Notes: generated by a model not told the origin, from the sequence alone. A stretch of DNA of 64,000 bases from Isoperla grammatica (GCA_945910005.1 OX246744.1:38074011-38138010), one strand, 5' to 3'; positions 11,999 through 23,535 are shown, numbered from the stretch's first letter. Numbers and translations are program-made.

Positions 11999-12396
11999 AG
12001 TCTACCCACTCAGTAACTAAACTGATTTGCAGTGGGGGACTTTAATTTAAAGTGACTGAACCAACCCTGTAGGCTTCGAACACCATCGACGAGTGAGCGA
12101 TAACCAATCAAAGATCGATATTTCAAATACGAAACATATGAATCAGTGATTGGACAGTGCGAACACCTGCGGAAAAATGCCAGAATCAACAAGGCCGATT
12201 CAGAACAATTTTGAATTTATTGAGTGCTTCGTTGCTAGGACAGCTCCAAAGTCACCGTTTACTCATTCCTAAGCCAAGAAGTAATGGAATTGAATCCACA
12301 TTGGAAGTTAAAAAACTTCTGCCTGAGCAGGATTTGAACCCGGGACCTTCTGCATTGGAAGCAGGGATGCTAACCACTGGACCAACGAGCCACCTA
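11999..12396 (-). repeat. SINE-A (tRNA-headed), copy 1
   Basis: Minus-strand copy of a ~390-bp SINE. The tRNA-like head has a B box-like GGTTCAAATCC and an A box-like TGGTCCAGTGG. The tail ends in GTAGACTCTAAATGTG then (ATTT)n. Other copies: 52011-52396 (+) and 52708-53104 (-). Confidence 0.85.
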
Positions 12397-12449
12397 AAAA
12401 AGACATTTTACGCTATATGATTAGCCACTCGAGGCAATGTGGTAATATT

Positions 12450-13321
12450 GTAATGTCCGGCGTGGGACTTGTCCATTTGTCACATTAATTCTCTCTTATT
12501 ACGTGATTTACGCTATTAGATTCAAGACATGATGAAGCAATCTCATAACATTTTCTGTTTTGTGTTTGTACTGCTCGCAATTAGGTTAATGCTGAGGTTG
12601 CTATTGTGTCACCATCAGTCTAGGGCAACAACAATAACATCTGATTACCGACACATGCATAATAATCATAATAATAGTTTGGTTATTTTGCTGTGTCAGG
12701 GGTTGTCCGGGAGGCCCAGGCTTGATTGCAGACGATTGATTGTTGATTGTTGATAGCTTTGGGTCTTGGGATTGTTTGGTGACATACGTCATGTGTTGGG
12801 GAAAATGCCAGAGAGAGGGGATAGCAGGGGAAGTATATAAGTTGGGCACGTGGCTTGAACGGGGGTCGAACTGATCGGAGTGTCGAGGGAAGATGGTCGA
12901 GCACCAGTGAGCACGTCATAGCTACGAGGGTCAGCGTAGAAGAGCTGCAGGACGGCGGGTCGAGGAAGCTGCATTGGAGACTCGAACGTGGGAATGAGTG
13001 ACCGTCGACGGGCAGACTACGAAATGACCAGGTACAGCTGACGGGGTGCGGGAACGAGATGGTATTGTGTAATCTTATGTGTATAGCCTAAGCAGGGTCG
13101 CCACATCATGGCCAAGGTTAGGACAAATGTGTTTCAATAATTAAAAATACGGTTCCTTATTGTTGTTTGAACCAAGTCTAGTTATTTCGCATCCTGAAAT
13201 CCTAACGTCCTCAGACATTGCATCGATCCTAATTGTACAAATTCACTTGAATAAAGAGTTGCGCTCCCCGCAAGCTTTATCTATAGATTCCTTGCTCTAC
13301 CAGTGAATCCTGGTACACAAC
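12450..13321 (+). mobile_element. Solo LTR
   Basis: An 872-bp block starting TGTAATGTCC and ending GGTACACAAC, flanked by 5-bp duplications AATAT (12445-12449 and 13322-13326). It has a TATA box (TATATAA, 12834-12840) and an AATAAA signal (13250-13255) in the order expected of U3-R-U5. No primer-binding site or internal region follows, so it is a solo LTR. The end is AC rather than the usual CA, which lowers confidence in the last base. Confidence 0.65.
12834..12840 (+). promoter_or_regulatory. TATA box of the solo LTR
   Basis: TATATAA inside AAGTATATAAGTTGGGCACG. The same block recurs at about 15940-15965, so another fragment of this LTR promoter may lie there. Confidence 0.5.
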
Positions 13322-13326
13322 AATAT

Positions 13327-13944
13327 AAGCACATCTACGCAACAGTTATCTGTGACGCAACTGACCGCATCTCCATTTTAGTTGGCAGGAGGTTGCCTCC
13401 GTACGTTCAACTGACCCGCAAACCTACCCGTTACTTGGTTTTGTATTCCCAAGGTTTCCTCAACACCCCCACTCCTCCTTGAGGTGGTATACCCGGTTCA
13501 GGATTTGATGCGTCCCAACCATACACTCGACTGCCTTGGTTTCGGTTCCCCCTCTACATTTATTTATTTATCTCCTGAACATTTTTCTAACCCTTCCTAG
13601 CTTCCAGAACAAACCTAACTGCGTAGCGCGGTTGCAAGATGCACCACGTAGGCCAGGCGCGCCATAATGTCTCGTGTCTAGTGAAGCGAATATTAACCCC
13701 AATGATAATTTGTTCCTGTGTTAAATGCTATGCCAAAATTGTATACTGAAATCCAAATTACTCCCTTATTAATGATCAGATTCGGTTCACCCAATGCTGG
13801 TAACTTGAGTGGTCATGTCCTTTGGCGATTGGTTAACTTTTGATTGCCAAAGAACTTTGTCAACTACTTTTAATTAGTTTAAATACTTATTGTTTAGGTT
13901 TAGATCTGTTCTAGTCTTAAATTGTTATTGAGGTTGTTTTTATA
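13327..13944. other. No gene seen
   Basis: Mixed-composition sequence without a supported exon or repeat boundary. Confidence 0.4.
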
Positions 13945-14012
13945 GAGATTGATTGATAATTGGGGCTTAACGTCTCATATTTTTGCAACAATGGCTATTC
14001 GAGACGATAAGC
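13945..14012 (-). repeat. SINE-B tail fragment
   Basis: Minus-strand match to the SINE-B 3' end: CGTCTCGAATAGCC-like block, GTTGCAAAAATATGAGACG, TTAAGCCCCAATT, then ATCAATCA. Confidence 0.7.
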
Positions 14013-14248
14013 GACGCTTGTTTTTATAAGCTAGCTGAAGGCTTGATTAATAGTTTCTGATATTTTTACATACACATTGATTACTTAATCTCAGTGTACT
14101 TGAATTAATGACATTTATTTGCATACCCTTTGCTTATACGTAGTCAAAATGGACGGTGAGCCAGCCGTACTGTTGCATATATATATATATACATATGATT
14201 TCTTACATTTTAATGGTTATTCTTACATATATATATATATATATATGT

Positions 14249-14762
14249 TGGAGAGGGTTTTTGGGTATTAGTCCACGTTTTGTGAGGAGGTTGTTTTTTC
14301 ACATACCTTTTTTCACAACGTTTCGCCGACAAATGTTGCGGCATCATCAGGTGACAGGTCCGGGTCGCGTGTGTTGTCGTCGCGAACGCCTGGGCTCGAC
14401 TGTACCGAGAGTGTTGCAATCCTTGTGCACGTCATGCACCGCACCGATCACAGCGCTCGGTGGAGACTGCCTGGCGGTGCAAGCGGTAACTAGTTGCAGT
14501 GGCGCACTGCCCGTGCACAATCTTGCTCTGCTCCTGGTCAAGGGAGGAGAGATGACGTTGTTGTTGACACCCTGGTTTGAGACACCCGGAGCCCTTGAAG
14601 CGAGTGTCTCATCCCTATGCGGCAAGCGGTGCGTCGTGTCAGAGTTGTTGTCACTTGTCATGGGTTCACCGCTGATGTTAGTTAGAAACGTTGTGAAAAA
14701 AGGTATGTGAAAAAACAACCTCCTCACAAAACGTGGACTAATACCCAAAAACCCTCTCCAAC
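14249..14762. mobile_element. 514-bp element with inverted, hammerhead-like ends
   Basis: Inverted ends of about 75 bp (14249-14325 and 14686-14762) contain CACGTTTTGTGAGGAGGTTG and its complement. Just inside the left end, on the minus strand, lies a hammerhead-like core: CTGATGA, a GCCG/CGGC stem, then GAAACG (about 14318-14352). The right end has a decayed counterpart (CTGATGTTAGTTAGAAACG). Hammerhead motifs are known from Penelope-like elements. The element sits between (AT)n tracts. Interior frames look non-coding. Confidence 0.65.
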
Positions 14763-16035
14763 ATCTCAGTTTGTCTACGAAAATTTACGTCTCAACATAT
14801 ATATATATATATATATATATATGTTTTATTTTTATATTTTGTTAGTACAAATGTTTTCGTACCTCCCATATATATATATTTATTTCTAAGTTTTCGCGAA
14901 CATATGTGTACATATTGCAATTCTCTGGGGCTTGTTGCTGCAAATAATTTACTAAAGGCAGTACCTCACTGACTTACCCTTCCCTTATGTATATGTCGAC
15001 GAGATTTGTAATAATGTCTTTAGGAGGGCCTGGGGGCGGAGGGTATATATACGCGGGGGTATATATACAAGACCGCGCCACGGCCTTGGCCACTACGCAA
15101 CACTGCGCGAGTTTTTATGTTGTCTGCCGGTCCAAAATTAGTCAAAATCGGTCCACATGCGGCCTAGTTGTGCTGGTTAACATGGTTGTATCGCCTTTGG
15201 TTTCTTCCCTTCTTTACGCGTTCTCTGCCTGTCCAATATTCGTCAAATTGGGTCCACAAATGGCCCAGTTGTGCTCAATCAAACGGTTTCAAAAGCTCAT
15301 TCTAAATACTAAAGCCATGAATATGATTATCAACAGTCTTCGCAATAGTCACTAGGCCACGTCATTATAACGCGAGCTTATCTATGCAAGCACGCTCGTA
15401 CACTGGCAACAGAGACAACGGATTCATTCACCCCCCCCCCCCCCCCCCCCACCCCCCAGGCCCACCTACTGACATTATTACAAATCTCGTCGACAGTCGA
15501 CACATATAACACAATTACACGAATTCGACTAACAATGCTATACTGTATTACATAACGTGGACATAGTATCTGTAAATCTGAACATAATTTCGTCGCATCA
15601 GATGTATTCTTACGCATCAAATAATAACGAGATCTACCTTCCTCGAATACGCTCTTGGCATATCATGGTTTAAATTATGTTTTAAACATAATGATCTCCA
15701 TAAATTACAGCAACGATTTTGCGTTTTCTCGCTCGATTATTTTAACGTTAACTTCCCATTTTGGATAAATTGTTAATTCTTCATGATTAGCCTCGCTGTA
15801 CGCAAACAGTGTGGAATTTGTAAATTTAGTTCACGGAAGTAGATAGCACACATGCATGTCGGCAGGCACACCGAATTTCGGCTGATCCGTTAAAAATAAA
15901 TGCACGACCTCCCCCCTCCCCCCATTAACGCAGCAGGGGGAGTATATAAGTTGGGCACGTGGCCCATAATCTTAGCAGGCTGTTCCGTCGCTGATGCGCA
16001 TAAGGTCGACTAGCGAGATTTGAGTGAGATGCACA
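14763..16035. other. No gene; microsatellites and poly-C
   Basis: Holds an (AT)n run at about 14797-14822, a poly-C tract at about 15429-15450 and a short LTR-promoter-like block at 15940-15965. No supported gene. Confidence 0.5.
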
Positions 16036-16481
16036 TTTCAAACGAACAAGCCGCGCCAAGAAACCGTTGTACAACTAGCAAATATGAAAATAGAACCTAT
16101 CAACACGCTCATTGGATCTGATAGATCGGCGAATAGTGTACATCACCAAGCAAGTGTATTTTTTTCTTACGGTTGATTTCTTAATATGACAAACTGGTAA
16201 TATAGCACTGAATTTAACATTCCGCCTCGATATGTGTATCACTTATTTGTATAATTAATTTTTTAACAAATGCTGTATACATAGCCTACCAGACGTTTGT
16301 GAGAAGTTTAAAAATAATAAATAATTACACTTCATTTGTATATGATTTACAAATCCCGAACCTAATATTGCACATTTAAGTCAACTTGACGCGCCGATCT
16401 GTCAGATCCAATGCGCGTGGTTCTATTTTCATATTTGCTAGTTGTACAACGGTTTCTTGGCGCGGCTTGTTCGTTTCAAAG
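16036..16481. repeat. ~97-bp inverted repeat pair around 250 bp
   Basis: Arms at 16036-16133 and 16386-16481 are inverted copies (shared AACCGTTGTACAACTAGC and AAATATGAAAATAGAACC blocks) separated by AT-rich sequence. They lie just upstream of a LINE and may be part of its 5' region. Confidence 0.7.
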
Positions 16482-16774
16482 ATTCTATGTAAGGCGGTGG
16501 AATTATGTGCAAGTAATGTGGAAGTTGTAGTGCCGTTAGCAAGGTGGTTATGGAGGTTAGTAACTTCGCATTCTAATGGGGTAACGTACCCTAGTCCTTT
16601 AATCACGAACACTATTAACAAAAACATATAAATCTTGGCTGAGGCCCTTGAGAGTTCTTGTCTACAGCACGTTGTAGTGTGGGCTATACCTAACCTCACT
16701 TTCACAAGCTCTTGGCGCGCAAGCCGACACGTGCTCCAAAATCGCATCGTTGTTGAAACCAACTTCACTCCAAC

Positions 16775-17521
16775 ATGTCGCCCGCAAATAAAAAAACTAA
16801 AAATACTGGCGCGCAGTGGGAAGAGCGATTTGAAATGTTAGAGAAAAAATTTGAAGCTATGCTGAACAATGCAACTTCTAACATCGATTCTAAACTAGAA
16901 GCTGCATTAATATCGGAGCCCAAATCAGTTGAAGATATACTTCCAGAATGAAAACTGAAATGGGAAAACGATATAAGTGAAATAAAAGCCACATTGCGGC
17001 ATGAAGTGGACGGGCTGAGGAGCCTAATACTTGAACAAGTTAGGCCACTTCACGATAAAATTGACTCCCAAGAGCAGTATTCACGGAGGAACTGCTTGAT
17101 AGTCCATGGACTACCTGAGGCTCCCAACACAAACGAAACGAGACTCGCTGTCGACACCATCAACAAGAGGTTCGACCTCCCCTATGAAGTCCAGGAGCAA
17201 GACATCGACAGGTGCCACAGACTGCGGACCCGAACATCTCAGCCTGGCCGCCCTCGGCCACTCATTATTAAGTTCGTCAGTTACAACGTGCGGAATGACG
17301 TATGGAAGACGAAAAGGAAGCTCAAGGGTACGAAGTTATCAGTCACTGAATCATTAACCACCGTAAGATTAGCACTTCTAGGTAAATGTGTTCAGTTGGC
17401 TGGTAAAAGTAACGTCTGGACACAGGACGGCACAATCGTTGTCCTAACCCCTACTGGCACTAAGATAAAAATTGTAAACGAAACAGATCTTGTATCTCTA
17501 GAAAACAAGTTCTCTCACTAA
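16775..17521 (+). pseudogene. LINE ORF1, broken by one stop
   Basis: The frame starts MSPANKK and runs 248 codons with one in-frame TGA at codon 59 (16949-16951). The N-terminal part is charged and predicted coiled-coil (EERFEMLEKKFEAML). The middle has the QEQYSRRNCLIVHGLPE block typical of the RRM-like ORF1 proteins of CR1/L2-type LINEs, which bind RNA and chaperone nucleic acids. ORF2 follows after about 330 bp. Confidence 0.8.
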
Positions 17522-17855
17522 CAATTGCTAAAGCCTCATAGAGTCTTTGTTTTGTTTTGTTTTGCAAAACTTACCTCCTCAACTTCTATCTTTTAACACC
17601 ATAGCTTGTTTTTGGCGTTACAGTTGCAACCTCTCAACCTCATATATTTTCCATACACTTGTTATTATTAGTTTTATTATATATTAGATTAGATTAGATT
17701 ATATAAATACATAAGATTTTATTATATTATCATTTATATACAACTCCTATTATCCGTATATAAAACTTAGTTATAGCTGTGGCTATCATCAATATTTAAA
17801 TAAGTGACCTTGTAATTAATTATAATTATTTTTATTTTTTTACTTTGCAAAGGAA

Positions 17856-19585
17856 ATGACGCCATCTTCTGACGTAAATTATCATCTTAATAGCATTGAC
17901 GATTACATCCCAGCATGTAGTAGCAATTTTAAGCTACTGTACCTCAATGCACGCAGTCTTAAGTCCAGTAGACTTGACAAACTTGCCGTCCTCCTAAAGA
18001 ACTTCCATACACGGGTGGATGCCATATTGTAACAGAAACGTGGATAAACAAAGATGAGGAAAAATACTATAATTTGCCAGGTTATAATGCCGTATTCTCG
18101 TGCAAACCCTACCGCTTAGGTGGAGGAGTTGGCATATTCATTCACAATGATCTGAACTATGAAATTAAGTATAATACCAGCGACAATCATAATAGTTTTC
18201 TCAAAATAAACATAACTAACCTAAAGTGGACAAACAATTTACTAATTGGAGGTATCTACCGCTCTAACTGTGACACAAGCAATACTACCGCAAATATTGA
18301 ACGCTTCCTTTCCCAATTTGAAGAACACTTTTTAGCTTCTAAAACACTCACATTAATCTTTGGTGATTTTAATATTGACATAAATCCAACAAGAAACATT
18401 AAATCGCAAATAAATAAAAATTATCAGCACGTTACCGGTAGCAATGGTTTTCGTGTCTGCAATCCTCTTTACCCGACCAGACCTCTATCTCAGAGCATTC
18501 TTGACCATATATTAACAAATTCGTCCGTCACACCGATGCATATTTCAAACATTGATCATGACTTTTCTGATCATAACCTCCTTCTTACTGAATTACTTAA
18601 AAGGCCTACATCAAATGTTGAACAAATACAAAGTAGAGAATATTTAACCATCACGATTTCCATTCTAACTTGTCTAAAAATCCCATTGTTCTTGACAATA
18701 ATTGGAATGTTGATGAAATGTACAACCATTTAACTACAAAGCTATGTGAGTTAAAACTTAAAAGTACCCAAATCGTTCTTAAGAAACAAAAGAACACAGA
18801 TATATGGCCTTGGATCGATAATAATATAATTAGCCTAATAAAAAGCAGAAATGATCTACATAAGAAAGTTCTGAAGTATCCGCTAGACGAAGAACTTGGT
18901 ATTAAATATAAAAAGCTAAGGAATCGAATCACTCAGATAATTAGAAACAAAAAAGTATTCACTATAATGCAAAAATAAATGAAAACATTCAAAACCCTAG
19001 AAAATGCTGGAGAATCTTTAATGAAATCCTGCAAAATACGACTCATCATAAGGATAAACAAATAACAGTCACCGTAAACAACAAGGATATTATTGATCCT
19101 GTGGCCGTAGCTGAAGAATTTAATACTTACTTCACAAACATTGGCGCTAATTTGGCAAAAACAATCCCTGACACAGGCATCTTTACGCACACCAAACTCA
19201 GTAAAGAAAATAGCAAATCTTTCTTCTTAAACCCTACTACTGTGGACGAAGTAATATCAACGGTTAATTCTCTAAAAAACAGTTCGTCTTCAGGCAAAGA
19301 TGGTATTACAGCGAGGCTCCTAAAAGAAAATATCAAATTACTAGCCGAACCAATTAACGTGCTGATAAATAAATCAATTGAAACGGGGACAGTGCCTCAG
19401 GAAATGAAGGTTGCTAAAGTCAACGTCATTTTTAAAGAAAGTTTGCGAAACTCAATAGGTAATTATAGACCCATTTCACTGTTACCAACAATTTCAAAAA
19501 TACTTGAAAAAATAATAAAAAATAGACTTATATCTTATCTCAATAAAATTAGCTTTTTCTATAAATATACTTATTATTTGCGTTG
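17856..19585 (+). pseudogene. LINE ORF2 (APE + partial RT), broken
   Basis: Fragments in several frames keep the order of a CR1/L2-type ORF2. The apurinic-type endonuclease shows NARSL, TETW, GGGVGIF, GDFNID and SDHNLL. A linker follows, then the start of the reverse transcriptase (GKDGITARLL, NYRPISLLPTISKILEKI). Frameshifts occur near 18030, 18650 and 18960. The copy stops about 19560, before the catalytic YADD region, so its 3' part is lost, unlike the usual 5' truncation of LINEs. Not functional. Confidence 0.85.
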
Positions 19586-20490
19586 ATTGTTTTACTTATC
19601 ATGACAGTTGACTATGATAACAGAACCACAACTAATAAATACAGAACAATCATTGATAGTGTGTAATTTGCATGGTTAGTTCTTAGATCTTTCGTTTTTC
19701 GATAGAAATACGGTTTAAAGTGGGTATTATATTTGAGACAATGGCGTGTGTTGTATTTATAACAATACGAGGTAAGCATTTCATCGTCTTGTCTTACGTT
19801 ACTTACGTTTTAAAAATAAACGACGACAAAAACGTTATTTTGTGCTCGTTATGAGCTCCCGCTTTACCGCGCCTGTTAAAATATGACTGTACTGTATATT
19901 ATATATGTAATACTGTATCAAATATGATATGGGGGGGGGGGGGGGGCAAATTTACAAAACCACCTCTACCATATATTATATAAAACCTAGTAGTTGGACT
20001 ATTCACTGTTCCTTGTCACGATCTAACAATTAATTATTAATGGTTTGATCTTGACAAGGAACAGTGTATAGTCCAACTACTAGGTTTTATATAACGTTTT
20101 ACCTGTTCTACTATGATTCCATCTTTTAATTCACCTCTACCATATTACCACTTATACGAATACACTGTCAAATGTTCTGATAGAAAAATACTAATACAAA
20201 TATATTTACAAGAAATTTGAAAGCAAAGTACCCAATTCCTTGCTGACATGTTGAGAAGTGGCGGAGTTTAGATAAGCCTGTCCCTTCTCCGCTTTGTTTC
20301 GGCTTGTTTCAGCTCTCTTGTCACTTACTTTTGTGACACACAGCAAACTTTATGTACTTTCAATTTACTTCTACTAAAAATATACTTCCTTTCTGTCTTG
20401 AATCTGGATTTCATCTGCCCCGCCCCCTTCTCCAATAAATCGTTTAGAAGAGGTCGATGGTAATAATTAACAAAATTAACCAGTATGTTA
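19586..20490. other. No gene; foldback and poly-G
   Basis: Contains a poly-G tract (about 19931-19947) and the foldback listed separately. Remaining sequence is AT-rich. Confidence 0.5.
19976..20094. mobile_element. 119-bp near-perfect foldback
   Basis: Arms of about 48 bp (19976-20023 and 20047-20094) pair almost perfectly around a 23-bp loop, with CCTAGTAGTTGGACTAT in the arm. CACCTCTACCATAT occurs on both sides (about 19963 and 20133). Fits a very short foldback MITE. Confidence 0.75.
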
Positions 20491-21309
20491 CAAGAGCATG
20501 TTAACGGTATGACAGCGGGATTCTTTATGAAACAGGTGGTGTGAAAGAGAATGTAACAATGTCATTCGTGTCATGTACACTTTACTTGCTCAAAACATTA
20601 TTTTAAGGTTACATTTAAGGTATCAAAATTATGAATATAAAACATAAATCAACAAACATTGAAAACATTCAATATTGGGCCCAACTCAGTTAGCTTAGTT
20701 GTAAGATCTACCATCTACATAGAAATGAATAATAACACAATGCACACACACTTTGTAAACACAGTACAAAGAAAATAACATGTTTTTAAAAAAGCATTGA
20801 AAGCTTAAAATATAAATTGTTAAGTAAAGAAATTACCATAGATGCACACAATGAAAAGTCAACATATCACTTAGGCTAACGCAAATACAATGAGAATAAT
20901 GCAATACGTGCACTCGTGGTCAATGGTCTCAAGAATACGTTGAATCTAGCAGAACGATTTCAATTGAATGATTCAATTTCTGTTTTCAAGATAAAGAAAT
21001 ATGGTAAATAAACTAAATTAACATTTCACATACTTAATGAGAACACAATAAGAACAATGCAACTGTGCAATACATGCACGCACACCTGGTCAACACAGAC
21101 TCCAGTTATCATTTCATCTTGAATGATTATACCAACATATAAAAACAATTGAGGTGATTACTTGAAAGTAGTAAATAGTTGTTCAATGTGAGTAATGTTC
21201 AACCAGGATATTAGTGGGCAGCTTGTCAGGCTGCCTAACTGATGAACACCCACCTCGGGCCGGACACAAAAAACAGAGCTAAGAACGTAACTGAACACTT
21301 ACTTGTATA

Positions 21310-21471
21310 CTTGGCCCAAGATTACCTTACATAAGCTTTCGTCACAGGCGAGGCACTCATAGCCAACCAGCGAACTGCCCGAGACACAACCGCGCAAATA
21401 CCGATCGCTAATTGGCTATGAACCTGTCGCCTGTGACGAAAGCATATTGTGTAAGGTAGTGTTGGGCCAAC
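21310..21471. mobile_element. TATA-flanked MITE, copy 1
   Basis: A 162-bp element with inverted ends (CTTGGCCCAAG...GTTGGGCCAA and inner CTTTCGTCACAGGCG / CGCCTGTGACGAAAG). It is flanked by TATA on both sides, a 4-bp TATA or a TA duplication. Relatives: 35621-35779, 36586-36750, 38059-38231. Confidence 0.8.
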
Positions 21472-21558
21472 TATACATAGCTGGGTTTAGTATTTTCTCT
21501 GCAGTCGTCGAGTGCAACGTGGTGTAACGGTATACATGTTGAAACCCAACCAACCGAA

Positions 21559-23424
21559 TCACACTTCCAAGATGGCCGCCCGACACGTCAGATCGCCGTT
21601 TTGGAGAAACGCGTCAAGACCTTTCCCCTCCAAACTCACACAGTTGGATGAACTGAACATGTCCTCGACGCTCTCGATGTCGGAACACAGGTTCCTGCGG
21701 TAAGTATTACTAATGTTTTCGGTGAGAAGTGTGAGTTTGAACCTGAACGCGTGCCTGTCCTCGGGCGCGCCCACGTACCTGACGGCCGCCCGGAACGTGC
21801 GCCCCTCCCCGTCGTACCCGCGATGTAGCGTGAACACTCTGCCGTGCGCCGCGAGCACGTCCGTGAGCAAGAGTCCGCGCCGCTGCACAAACGTGCGTGG
21901 CAGGTCGGGCCACGTCCGGTCCGCGTGGGCCAAGAGGGCGTGGCCCAGCATCGCTTCGGGCCGGCCCCTCCAACCGCCGCACGCCAGGGGACAGTCATAG
22001 ATGCGGCGGGGACAGACCGCGCCGTGTCCCCCCAGCTCGCACGCGGGCATGCGCAGCAGGCATTCCGTGCACGGTAGCCAGATGTCAGTACTCAGACCCT
22101 CAGCAAGAAGATTTCTCACGGCGGAGAACTGTCCACGACACAGCGGGCAAACTGTGATACTGTCGTCAGACCGGCAAGCGTTACAAAGGCTGTGTCCCGC
22201 GGTGCACTGATGTATCGGTGCGCACATGACCTTGAAGCACACGGGACACTCCAGGGATCGCATTATGCTCTGCTCCCAGTTCGTTATGTCTTCCCCCACC
22301 TTATCATCAATCCCTATCCCGCGCTGCGCTGAAGGTGCGACGATAGACGTGACCAACAGTAGTGTATATGTTTTAGCAAAAGCCACCTGTTGAACCACCA
22401 GCCCCGGTGACTTCGGCAACAGAGTCGCCACCGAGAGGTTATTCTTCCCCTGACCCAGTTCACCACTTGTTCCTTGGCCACAAACAAACACATCCCCTGC
22501 CCGTGTCAACACCGCAGTGTGGCGATATCCAGCGATAGCCTGGGAGACAGTCTGGTCCTCGAGGCCAATCATTCTAGTGGGGGCGGATCTGTCGGTTGTG
22601 TCACCGGTACCCAACTGACCTTCATCATTACTACCCCAAGCCCAGGTCGTTCCATTGATTTCGAGGGCTACAGTGTGGTTGTAACCGCAGGACACGGCAG
22701 CCACGGCTGTTGACGGCACCGATACTCGTGTGAAGCTGGACACGCTATAGACTGCACCAAGCCCAAGTTGACCAAAGTTATTACACCCAGCCATCAAGAG
22801 GACCCCAGAGGCCGAGACAAGAGCTGTATGCCAGGCGCCACACGATATGTCAACCATGGCCTCGGGGAGGTTGGGCACGCGAGTGAATGAGGTTCGCAGG
22901 TTTGTATGACCGAGTCCTAGTCGGCCCCAGTCGTTGCGTCCACACACCCAGACCTCACCGCCTGTTGCAAGAACCACCGTGTGGCACCACCCAGCAGCAA
23001 CCTTCTTGATGGGCGGCAGACCGGCAACCAGGACGGGTGTGGGGCTGTCACGGGTGTGACCGAGGCCAAGCTGACCGTTGCCATTCAGTCCACACGAATA
23101 CACCTCACCCTTGTCAGTGAGGAACACGGTGTATCCACCTCCACAAGCAGCCTGGGTTATACGAACAGTGCTGAGAGTGTCAACAAGCCTCGGCTCAGCG
23201 ACCGAGCCTTCGTTCATCATCCGTCCTGTGTCTTGTGTTACACAGAAGGTGTAGACGCGGCCAGACTCGCAGACAACTGCAGAGTGGTCTTCACCGCAAG
23301 ACACTTGAACGACGGTCTCATCTTGGGAGAACGACACAATGCTCGATCCAGCAGGCAGGCCTCCACCCAACACCAGGACACCAGGCTTGGTTATAACGAA
23401 CCGAGCGTCATCGTTCTCAGCCAT
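21559..23424 (-). CDS. RCC1 propeller-RING-SIAH-like E3 ligase, copy B
   Basis: A 621-residue paralogue of the gene at 2144-4009, with the same domain order and no length change. All RING ligands (C393 to C429) and SIAH-type zinc ligands (C452 to H500) are kept, so both copies look functional. By my count 53 of the first 360 residues and 30 of the last 261 differ. The propeller differences cluster after [CA]G and around the N-x-x-G turns of each blade, while residues 476-558 differ at one site only. The MAENDD start is preferred; the frame could extend 9 codons upstream. An upstream splice acceptor cannot be decided. Role in ubiquitination is inferred from the RING; the substrate is unknown. 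Confidence 0.9.
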   Translation of the reverse strand: MAENDDARFVITKPGVLVLGGGLPAGSSIVSFSQDETVVQVSCGEDHSAVVCESGRVYTFCVTQDTGRMMNEGSVAEPRLVDTLSTVRITQAACGGGYTVFLTDKGEVYSCGLNGNGQLGLGHTRDSPTPVLVAGLPPIKKVAAGWCHTVVLATGGEVWVCGRNDWGRLGLGHTNLRTSFTRVPNLPEAMVDISCGAWHTALVSASGVLLMAGCNNFGQLGLGAVYSVSSFTRVSVPSTAVAAVSCGYNHTVALEINGTTWAWGSNDEGQLGTGDTTDRSAPTRMIGLEDQTVSQAIAGYRHTAVLTRAGDVFVCGQGTSGELGQGKNNLSVATLLPKSPGLVVQQVAFAKTYTLLLVTSIVAPSAQRGIGIDDKVGEDITNWEQSIMRSLECPVCFKVMCAPIHQCTAGHSLCNACRSDDSITVCPLCRGQFSAVRNLLAEGLSTDIWLPCTECLLRMPACELGGHGAVCPRRIYDCPLACGGWRGRPEAMLGHALLAHADRTWPDLPRTFVQRRGLLLTDVLAAHGRVFTLHRGYDGEGRTFRAAVRYVGAPEDRHAFRFKLTLLTENISNTYRRNLCSDIESVEDMFSSSNCVSLEGKGLDAFLQNGDLTCRAAILEV

Positions 23425-23535
23425 CCTGCAACCAAACGAGATGTTGGACACAGAAGGGGACTTGAGTAAGAGTGGGAGGATGATTCACAGATAAATAACA
23501 AACTCAAATATCTTTATTTATTTATAACTTCATAC

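Larger units (their letters stand above)
20491..23461 (-). repeat. Segmental duplication, copy B
   Basis: Second copy of the RCC1-SIAH segment, same orientation as copy A and about 19.4 kb away. It lacks the 662-bp transposon of copy A and carries its own MITE (21310-21471). Confidence 0.85.

Noticed and set aside
14156..14748. Frames of 184 (+) and 133 (-) codons over the 514-bp element
   Set aside because: They start or end in the inverted repeats and AT microsatellite, and match no motif.
15429..15450. Poly-C tract (also poly-G at about 19931 and 37798, poly-C at about 44711)
   Set aside because: Simple homopolymers, possibly with length errors; no functional claim is made.
21710..22157. 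Equivalent overlapping frames in copy B
   Set aside because: Same reason as for copy A.
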